Assembly (NCBI GenBank): GCA_903928285.1
Contig: CAIYQH010000403.1
Coordinates: 1 to 5,875, forward strand
Length of the DNA: 5,875 nucleotides
Direction of reading: 5' to 3'
DNA from: an uncultured Bacteroidales bacterium
GTDB lineage: Bacteria; Bacteroidota; Bacteroidia; Bacteroidales; FEN-979
The notes beneath the pieces are model-generated. The model was not told the origin of the DNA and did not search any database. It was given only the letters and a program-made list of their open reading frames with translations. Positions 1 through 4,704 of the stretch are shown here, piece after piece (position 1 is the stretch's first letter; every line of letters begins with the position of its first letter). The translations under genes were made by a program, and so were the position numbers.

Positions 1-226
1 GGTGCAGCGTTCCTCCCAGGACATTCAACAGGTAAACGATGGCCCATACTATCAGTGGTAAAATATAATTGACCTGCTCCTTATCATAAAATTTGTCAAT
101 CATTGCATCAAGCAATTTTCCAAAAAAAGTAGGTTCGATGATCCATGCAATATTTTCAAGCAAAACAAAGGATAATACCATTGCAATAGGAAACTCAAAC
201 TTGATAACGATCTTGGTTATAGTCAT
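1..226 (-). CDS. N-terminal part of an ABC transporter transmembrane (exporter-type) protein, cut by the left edge
   Basis: Reading the minus strand from an ATG at 226 gives 75 uninterrupted codons to the window edge. The protein starts MTITKIVIKFEF. It has a hydrophobic helix at about residues 13-31, then a P-x-x-x-G-K-L-L-D-A-M-I-D stretch (residues 32-44), then a charged loop and a second hydrophobic helix at about 54-70. A helix ending in a polar 'PxxxGxxID' segment is the usual opening of type-1 ABC exporter membrane domains, which sit in the inner membrane and move substrates outward. An in-frame TAA lies three codons upstream and no other ATG is available, so the start is firm. A perfect TAnnTTTG element sits about 23 bases ahead of it. 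Whether an ATP-binding domain follows, or the protein is a six-helix membrane unit alone, lies outside the window. The substrate is unknown. The gene is AT-richer than the plus-strand genes. Confidence 0.72.
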   Translation of the reverse strand, partial: MTITKIVIKFEFPIAMVLSFVLLENIAWIIEPTFFGKLLDAMIDKFYDKEQVNYILPLIVWAIVYLLNVLGGTLH

Positions 227-248
227 TCGAGATTATTTTGAGAAGATG

Positions 249-256
249 CAAATTTA
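249..256 (-). promoter_or_regulatory. Putative -7 element (TAAATTTG) for the leftward ABC-transporter gene
   Basis: The minus strand reads TAAATTTG, a perfect match to the Bacteroidota primary-sigma -7 consensus TAnnTTTG. It would start transcription near 242-244, giving a leader of roughly 15-20 bases before the ATG at 226. I see no clear -33 TTG at the usual spacing. Only six bases are specified, so chance matches are expected about once per 4 kb per strand. The position just ahead of a start codon is what supports the call. Confidence 0.55.
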
Positions 257-269
257 CCAAATGAAAAGG

Positions 270-277
270 TATCTTTG
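270..277 (+). promoter_or_regulatory. Putative -7 element (TATCTTTG) for the lipoprotein gene
   Basis: TATCTTTG on the plus strand matches TAnnTTTG exactly, 21 bases before the ATG at 299. Transcription would begin near 282-285, leaving a leader of about 15 bases. No convincing -33 element is seen upstream. It lies back to back with the minus-strand element at 249-256, only 13 bases apart, so two polymerases could not both occupy the region easily. Confidence 0.55.
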
Positions 278-281
278 GAAG

Positions 282-292
282 TTAATAATTAA
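282..292. repeat. Small AT-only palindrome TTAAT-A-ATTAA
   Basis: Two perfect 5-base arms flank one central base. It sits at the predicted transcription start of the lipoprotein gene and upstream of the opposing promoter, a position where an operator could act. It is short and made only of A and T in an AT-rich spacer, so it may well be chance. Confidence 0.25.
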
Positions 293-298
293 AAATCG

Positions 299-1153
299 AT
301 GAAGAAGTTCAAATACCTGGCAATCTGCCTGCTATGCGTAATTTTCGGAAGCTGTAGCCGTCCGGTTAAAATAAACGGGGTCTATCGGTATCTGGTAGGG
401 ACAAAGGATGGTTTCAGCATCTGGATTGTAGATGGATACAAAGCCCGACACAAGATTTACCCGGAATTTCTCTATGGCGGGAATGAACAGAGATATCTGT
501 TCAACCCCAAGGGTGAAATCTGGATTGACAATGCCGTTTCGTGCGAAGAGTATGAGCTGACGCTCGCGCATGAACTGAATGAACGCCATCTGATGGCAAA
601 ATTTGGCTGGACCTATGACCGGTCGCACGACTCCTCCCTGGCCATCGAAGTGGTCATGCGCAGGAAATTCGACGACATTTGCCGCCGGCATGAAGCAAGC
701 CTTCACAAGGTCTCTCCTACCGATCATGACAACATCAAGGAGATACGCGATCTGCCCGACAGCATTCAGATCCGGCAGATTTACCGCGTGCCGTTACGTG
801 AGGTCAACGGGGTTTCCATTTGGGTGGTGGATGGCTATATGGTTCGTAAAACCATCTATCCTGATTTCGGATTTAGCGGGAATGACAAGGGTTATCATTT
901 TATTCCTTCCGGGGAAATCTGGATTGACGGGCAGATTTCGAGCGAGGAGACCGAATACAGCATCGCCGAGGAGCTGATTGAACGGGAACAGATGATCGCC
1001 GGAAAATCATACAGCGAAGCGTATCTTGCTGCGATAGACGACAATCTCCGTCGTCGTGACCACATGGAAACGCTGATAAAAAATCATCCGGCCCTGCTCC
1101 TGCCCGATTCCACCACCCGCTATGCAGGCGAGATTGATCCGCAGGAAAAATAA
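299..1153 (+). CDS. Lipoprotein of two duplicated domains, the first with a possible metal-binding HELxE motif; function unknown
   Basis: The 284-residue product opens with a lipoprotein signal: MKK, a hydrophobic run at residues 6-17, and F-G-S-C with Cys19 as the likely lipidated residue. It should therefore be membrane anchored, in the inner or outer membrane. The rest is two copies of one domain, at about 36-122 and 169-252. Residues 40-93 and 173-226 align without gaps, with 30 of 54 identical by my hand count, sharing SIWxVDGY, IYPxF and GEIWID. Copy 1 continues with H91-E-L-N-E95-R-H97-L-M, G103-x-x-Y106-x-x-x-H110 and E117. Copy 2 has E224 and E230 in place of H91 and H97, and Tyr242 where H110 would be. 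HEL followed by further His and Glu suggests a metal or metalloprotease-like site in copy 1 only, which is inference. I recall this IWID...HELxER...LM pattern from uncharacterised proteins but can name no family. ATG 299 follows a TAnnTTTG element and has no Shine-Dalgarno sequence. The next gene has its own promoter. Confidence 0.85.
   Translation: MKKFKYLAICLLCVIFGSCSRPVKINGVYRYLVGTKDGFSIWIVDGYKARHKIYPEFLYGGNEQRYLFNPKGEIWIDNAVSCEEYELTLAHELNERHLMAKFGWTYDRSHDSSLAIEVVMRRKFDDICRRHEASLHKVSPTDHDNIKEIRDLPDSIQIRQIYRVPLREVNGVSIWVVDGYMVRKTIYPDFGFSGNDKGYHFIPSGEIWIDGQISSEETEYSIAEELIEREQMIAGKSYSEAYLAAIDDNLRRRDHMETLIKNHPALLLPDSTTRYAGEIDPQEK
416..577 (+). repeat. Internal duplication, copy 1 (codons 40-93 of the lipoprotein)
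   Basis: This is the gap-free core of the first domain copy. It encodes SIWIVDGY at its start and AHEL at its end. It matches the second copy at a constant offset of 133 codons. The similarity is clear in protein but much weaker in DNA, which points to an old duplication and not a recent tandem copy. Confidence 0.8.
815..976 (+). repeat. Internal duplication, copy 2 (codons 173-226 of the lipoprotein)
   Basis: This is the second domain copy. It encodes SIWVVDGY at its start and AEEL at its end. The framework residues (W, VDGY, IYP, GN, GEIWID, SxEE) are kept, while the histidine that begins the HEL motif in copy 1 is glutamate here. The pattern suggests the fold is retained and the putative metal site lost. 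Confidence 0.8.
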
Positions 1154-1171
1154 CCGTCTCTGCTTTTTGTG

Positions 1172-1179
1172 TACTTTTG
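1172..1179 (+). promoter_or_regulatory. Putative -7 element (TACTTTTG) for the phosphorylase gene and probably the two genes after it
   Basis: TACTTTTG, followed by CA, is a perfect TAnnTTTG match, 16 bases before the preferred ATG at 1196. Transcription would begin near 1184-1187. This lies downstream of the alternative GTG at 1169, so a start there would not be on the message. A T-rich stretch just upstream (1163-1169) follows the lipoprotein stop. I see no clear -33 motif and no other promoter-like element before the two downstream genes. Confidence 0.6.
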
Positions 1180-1195
1180 CAAAAATGTTATGCTC

Positions 1196-2068
1196 ATGCC
1201 TTTACTTTCCGAACCAGATCTGATTGTCAACTCAGATGGTAGCGTTTATCATTTATGCCTGAAACCGGCCGATCTGGCCGATACCGTGATTGTGGTCGGC
1301 GATCCGGGGAGGGTCCATGAAATTTCAGACCATTTTACAACCATTGAATACACCTCGTCAAACCGTGAATTCAATACCTGCACAGGTTATTACCATGGCA
1401 GGAGGATTACGGCCCTGTCAACAGGCATTGGTACTGACAATTGTGACATTGTGATGCACGAACTGGATGCCCTGGCCAATTTCGACCTGAAAACCCGCGT
1501 GCAAAACCCCCGGCTGCGGTCACTTACCATCATCAGGATCGGGACATCAGGCTCTATCCAGCCGGATGTGCCGATCAACAGGTTTTGCCTGTCGACACAT
1601 GCCGTCGGACTTGACAACCTGCTTCATTTTTATAAAGGCACTCCCGGTATTATTGACAGGGAGTTAACCGAAGCTTTTGCAGCCTGGGCTCCCTGGCCTG
1701 CAGACCTTTCAAAACCCTATTTCGTTAAGGGTTCCGACCGGCTGATCAGTTTGTTCAGTCCCTTTTCAGTAACCGGTATTACCGTAACCGCTCCTGGCTT
1801 TTACGGGCCGCAGGGACGCTTCCTGCGGTTACCCCTCACCGACCCGGATATGATCCGGAAACTGCAAAGCTTCAACCACAATGGCCGGAGGATCGTCAAT
1901 TTTGAAATGGAAACCTCTGCGTTGTATGGACTGGGAGCGCTGATGGGCCACGAAATGGTCACCATTTGCGCGCTCATCGCCAACCGTGCAACCGGTGAAT
2001 ACAACCCTGATCACAAAACAGTCATCAAAACGCTGATTGAAACGGTCCTTAACCAGATCACCCTTTAG
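1196..2068 (+). CDS. Nucleoside phosphorylase, uridine phosphorylase-like
   Basis: This is a PNP/UDP phosphorylase-family enzyme. It would split a nucleoside with phosphate into the free base and (deoxy)ribose 1-phosphate in the cytoplasm. Numbering from ATG 1196 (290 residues), it shows GDPGRV at 35-40, STGIGTDN at 75-82 and RIGTSGS at 114-120. These correspond to the phosphate-binding segments of E. coli uridine phosphorylase. NFEMET at 235-240 is the ribose-binding Met/Glu motif. Gln206-x-Arg208 (PQGR) matches the uracil-contacting Gln-x-Arg of uridine phosphorylases, which favours uridine over purines (inference). It is longer than the roughly 253-residue E. coli enzyme, with extra residues around 142-205. 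The frame is open from a GTG at 1169, but a promoter overlaps those codons. ATG 1190 is a second possibility. I chose 1196 because it leaves about 10 bases of leader and the protein then begins close to the conserved DGSVYHL block. The next gene follows after 48 bases, probably in the same transcript. Confidence 0.88.
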   Translation: MPLLSEPDLIVNSDGSVYHLCLKPADLADTVIVVGDPGRVHEISDHFTTIEYTSSNREFNTCTGYYHGRRITALSTGIGTDNCDIVMHELDALANFDLKTRVQNPRLRSLTIIRIGTSGSIQPDVPINRFCLSTHAVGLDNLLHFYKGTPGIIDRELTEAFAAWAPWPADLSKPYFVKGSDRLISLFSPFSVTGITVTAPGFYGPQGRFLRLPLTDPDMIRKLQSFNHNGRRIVNFEMETSALYGLGALMGHEMVTICALIANRATGEYNPDHKTVIKTLIETVLNQITL

Positions 2069-2116
2069 GGAGGTCTGCAAGCAACTCCTGCTCACGAAAA
2101 TTTCCAAGAAACACGC

Positions 2117-2983
2117 ATGAACCTCCAAACCGGAAACACCAGACTGGCCGCCCTGATCAACCTGCTTGACGAGCCTGATGAAAAAGCCTTTCGCCTGGTG
2201 CAGGAGCAACTGTTTTCATTTGGTGCGGATGCGCTGGGTCCCATGGAGAAATCGCTGGAAAACACACTTGATCCTGTTGTCCAGGAGCGGATCCGGCATA
2301 TCATAGGCAAACTGAACCGTGAGAACCTCTATGTTGAATTTGTTAACTGGCTAAGCCTGGAGAGTGACAACCTTCTCAAAGGCTTTATCCTGGTGTCAAA
2401 AACCCAGTATCCTTCGATGGATGAGTCGGTCATTGCCCTGCAGATCGAAAAGATCAGGATGGATATCTGGCTTGAACTCAATGAGAACCTGACGGCTATG
2501 GAGACTGTCAAAGTGCTGAATCACATCATTTTCGATGTTCACAAATTTACCGGTAATAAAAACGAAATATCTGCGCCTGAGAATTCCTGTATTAATACTT
2601 TCCTGGAGAGTCGTCAGGGGAGTCCGCTCTCCCTGGGGGTCCTGTTCATTATTCTGGCACAGAAACTGGGATTACCGGTTTATGGAGTAAACCTTCCGCA
2701 GCATTTTATCCTGGCTTACCTGACTGAAAGCGGGCTTAAAGATCCCGTCGAAGAGGATGTTCTTTTTTATTTTAATCCCTTCAACCGGGGAACGGTGTTT
2801 ACCCGCCGAGAAATTGATCTGTTTATCAAACAAATGAGGTTTCAGCCTGAAAAGTCGTTTTTTTTACCCTGTACCCATGCCGAAATTATTCGCCGGCTTA
2901 TAAACTTCCTCATCTATTCAAATAACCAATCAGGATCGTCCGATAAAACCGAAGATCTTGAAAATCTTTTAACCGCCTTTTAA
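2117..2983 (+). CDS. SirB1/transglutaminase-like family protein with helical N-terminal region
   Basis: The product has 288 residues. About residues 5-130 look all-helical and rich in Leu/Glu, reminiscent of HEAT-like repeats. The SirB1-type transglutaminase-like fold follows: LNHIIFD 134-140, FTGN 144-147, NSCIN 156-160, LxxRxGxPLSL 163-173, GLPVYGVNLPQHF 185-197 (His196 equals the transglutaminase His) and FNPFNRG 219-225. The catalytic Cys of true transglutaminases would fall near the G168-S-P170-L segment, where no Cys occurs. As in SirB1 proteins generally, enzymatic activity is doubtful. Cys158 is nearby but offset. The family's role is poorly defined. No signal peptide is seen, so it is probably cytoplasmic. 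No Shine-Dalgarno sequence precedes ATG 2117; the frame stays open upstream through a CTG at 2075, but no better start exists. Its stop overlaps the nuclease start by one base (TAATG), which suggests translational coupling. A run of eight T lies at 2858-2865 within the gene. Confidence 0.85.
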   Translation: MNLQTGNTRLAALINLLDEPDEKAFRLVQEQLFSFGADALGPMEKSLENTLDPVVQERIRHIIGKLNRENLYVEFVNWLSLESDNLLKGFILVSKTQYPSMDESVIALQIEKIRMDIWLELNENLTAMETVKVLNHIIFDVHKFTGNKNEISAPENSCINTFLESRQGSPLSLGVLFIILAQKLGLPVYGVNLPQHFILAYLTESGLKDPVEEDVLFYFNPFNRGTVFTRREIDLFIKQMRFQPEKSFFLPCTHAEIIRRLINFLIYSNNQSGSSDKTEDLENLLTAF

Positions 2984-4098
2984 TGAAAAAAATCTTCTAC
3001 CCTGTCTCCCTGGTCGTGCTTTGTCTGATATTGTCAAGCTGGGGATCGACCGGCCACAAAAAAATCAACCAGAATATGGCAGCCTGCCTGCCCGCCCGGA
3101 TGGCATTCCTGAAGCCCGCCTGGACAGATATCGTAACGAGCAATGCCTCTGCAGCCGATAACAGAAAAAACTCGGACCCCAATGAATCGCCAAGACACTT
3201 TATTGATATCGACAATTATCCTGAATTCGTTCAGTATGGGTTAATATCCCAGGCTTATGATTCGGTTGTATCCCGTCACGGCTCCACTTTTGTGATCGAC
3301 CAGGGAATTCTCCCATGGGCCACGCTTACCACTTTCGATTCGGTAACGGCTTGTTTCCAGCGTAAAGACTGGAACAAGGCAGCATTATTTGCAGCCGACC
3401 TGGGTCACTATGTCGGCGACGGACATATGCCATTGCATATTGCGGCAAACTACAACGGCCAGTTTACCGGGCAAACCGGTGTCCATTCCCGGTATGAGAC
3501 CACCATGGTGGGCCGCTATGCCAGCCAGATCGTCTATCCCGTTGATTCAGCCCAATACATCCAGGATGTAGGCGGTTATGTATTCAACTATCTTTATTAT
3601 GATTATAAGTTTGTCGACAGCGTTTTAATGTCCGATGCCTATGCAACCGCTCAGTCGGGGTCAACCACCTCCGATTCCTATTATCAGACATTGTGGGCAA
3701 AATCGGGTGGATTTACCATCCTGATGATGCGGAATGCCTCGGATGCATTGGCCAACCTTGTCTACACCGCCTGGGTGCGTGCAGGCAGTCCCGACATGAC
3801 CCCCTATGCAATTGACGAGCATGCAGGAGCCGGTCAGCCAACAATCCTTTCGGTGTCTCCCAATCCTGTCAGCAGGGCAGGTATTTTCCAGGTCGAGTTA
3901 CCGCGCGACAATATGACCGTGAGTTTCAACATTTACGATGGTAACGGTATCCTGAGGGATTCCATTCTCAATGCAGGGATGGCGAAGGGAATCCATAAGA
4001 TCAGCTGGAATGTAAAGGAGCTGGAACAGGGTATTTACTTTGCAGTCCTGAAATCAGGAATCTTTAAATCGACACTGAAATTCATCGTAGCGCCATAA
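2983..4098 (+). CDS. Secreted S1/P1-type zinc nuclease with a type IX secretion C-terminal sorting domain
   Basis: The 371-residue product has a signal peptide (MKKIFYP, hydrophobic to about Ser19). Cleavage there would expose Trp20, matching the N-terminal Trp that binds zinc in P1/S1 nucleases. Other ligand positions follow the family: G24-H25, Asp59, His72 (RHFIDID), His142-x3-Asp146-x5-His152 (HYVGDGHMPLH, exact P1 spacing) and His168. The last ligand, Asp in P1 (HxxWD), is Glu172 here in HSRYE. This change is conservative, and I recall it in Bacteroidota homologues. The family cuts single-stranded DNA and RNA and removes 3'-phosphates; related zinc phospholipases C share the fold. Residues about 287-371 form a T9SS type A sorting domain: SPNPVS at 292-297, a beta-rich core with IYDGNG, then EQGIYF at 348-353 and a short Lys/Val-rich end. 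The protein should cross the outer membrane and be released or anchored at the surface. It is probably translationally coupled to the SirB1-like gene and converges on the glycan genes, with stop codons 6 bases apart. Confidence 0.9.
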   Translation: MKKIFYPVSLVVLCLILSSWGSTGHKKINQNMAACLPARMAFLKPAWTDIVTSNASAADNRKNSDPNESPRHFIDIDNYPEFVQYGLISQAYDSVVSRHGSTFVIDQGILPWATLTTFDSVTACFQRKDWNKAALFAADLGHYVGDGHMPLHIAANYNGQFTGQTGVHSRYETTMVGRYASQIVYPVDSAQYIQDVGGYVFNYLYYDYKFVDSVLMSDAYATAQSGSTTSDSYYQTLWAKSGGFTILMMRNASDALANLVYTAWVRAGSPDMTPYAIDEHAGAGQPTILSVSPNPVSRAGIFQVELPRDNMTVSFNIYDGNGILRDSILNAGMAKGIHKISWNVKELEQGIYFAVLKSGIFKSTLKFIVAP

Positions 4099-4108
4099 CG
4101 CCGGTTAT
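4095..4108. other. Convergent stop codons inside a small inverted repeat (ATAAC-GCCG-GTTAT)
   Basis: The nuclease TAA (4096-4098) and the transferase TAA (4105-4107 read leftward) face each other in a 5-base inverted repeat with a 4-base centre. The stem is AT-rich with one G-C pair and has no adjoining T-tract on either strand, so it is a poor intrinsic terminator. With only 6 bases between the genes, any terminator would have to lie inside the opposing coding sequence. Confidence 0.35.
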
Positions 4109-4695
4109 TTACGGAACAACCTTGCAGCCGTTTTGAAAAGAATTGAAAAATATTCTCTGAGGTTATGATTATCGATGTATCTCATGTTCAAGCGGATCTT
4201 GGCCGGCATGACTACTTCCACGTAACTCCTTTCCGGGTCGGCTGCGCTGCCCAGGATCTCGTTTTCATCCATGTATTCAATGGAGGCATAGTCAGTAATA
4301 CCAGGTTTAACGGTAAGTACGATCCGTTGTTCCTGCGTATAGCAATCGACATATTTGCGGATTTCAGGGCGCGGACCGGCCAGGCTCATCTCTCCCTTCA
4401 GTACATTGATCAGCTGGGGTAATTCATCCAGTTTGAATTTACGTAACAAATAACCGGCCCCGGTAATTCTGCTGTCACGGGCGCCAATCGTCAGCCCCCC
4501 CGATTTTTCGGCGCCCATACGCATCGTACGGAATTTAACCAGCCTGAAATCCCTGTTATCCTTCCCTACGCGGGTCTGAAGGTAAAAAGCCCCTCCCCGT
4601 GATCCGGTGATCACGATAAAATAGATCAACAGAAAGAGAGGCAGCAGTAAAAGCAGTCCGGCAAGGGAAATGAGAATGTCAAAAAATCTTATCAT
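4105..4695 (-). CDS. Monotopic phosphoglycosyl transferase (bacterial sugar transferase, PglC/WcaJ catalytic-domain type)
   Basis: This enzyme transfers a sugar phosphate from a nucleotide sugar to undecaprenyl phosphate on the cytoplasmic face of the inner membrane. That is the first membrane step for a surface glycan, O-antigen, capsule or glycoprotein glycan. The 196 residues are the short, PglC-like form. A single N-terminal hydrophobic segment (about 7-30) contains Pro19, as expected for the re-entrant membrane helix. Then come QTRVGK 40-45, KFRTM 54-58, RKFKLDELPQ 85-94 with the catalytic Asp90-Glu91 pair, GPRPE 107-111 and KPGIT 130-134. All core motifs are present, so it should be active. 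It starts 9 bases after the aminotransferase stop, in one operon. That pairing recalls pgl loci, where an aminotransferase and PglC act on the same amino sugar, but the sugar cannot be read here. No Shine-Dalgarno sequence is seen. A run of seven C on the plus strand (4495-4501) gives a G7 tract in codons 65-67. Confidence 0.92.
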   Translation of the reverse strand: MIRFFDILISLAGLLLLLPLFLLIYFIVITGSRGGAFYLQTRVGKDNRDFRLVKFRTMRMGAEKSGGLTIGARDSRITGAGYLLRKFKLDELPQLINVLKGEMSLAGPRPEIRKYVDCYTQEQRIVLTVKPGITDYASIEYMDENEILGSAADPERSYVEVVMPAKIRLNMRYIDNHNLREYFSILFKTAARLFRK

Positions 4696-4704
4696 GGGGC
4701 GAGA

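Noticed and set aside
93..302. Plus-strand open frame of 69 codons at the left side
   Set aside because: It is antisense to the ABC-transporter fragment and overlaps both promoters. Its product has no recognisable feature, while the minus strand gives a coherent membrane protein.
332..977. Overlapping open frames on the minus strand (332-727) and plus strand (603-977)
   Set aside because: Both lie inside the duplicated lipoprotein gene, whose repeat structure proves its frame. Their proteins show no domain or composition of a real gene.
2061..2090. CCCTTTAGGG palindrome and GGAG...CTCC pair after the phosphorylase as a terminator
   Set aside because: The stems are 3-4 bases with no T-tract after them. 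They are too weak to call, and the next gene seems co-transcribed.
1829..2209. Minus-strand frame of 126 codons spanning the phosphorylase end and SirB1-like start
   Set aside because: It is antisense to two well-supported genes with family motifs, and its product has no motif.
2858..2865. Run of eight T in the SirB1-like gene as a frameshift or slippage site
   Set aside because: The frame continues normally through it to a family-sized end, with no overlapping alternative product. It simply encodes Phe-Phe-Leu.
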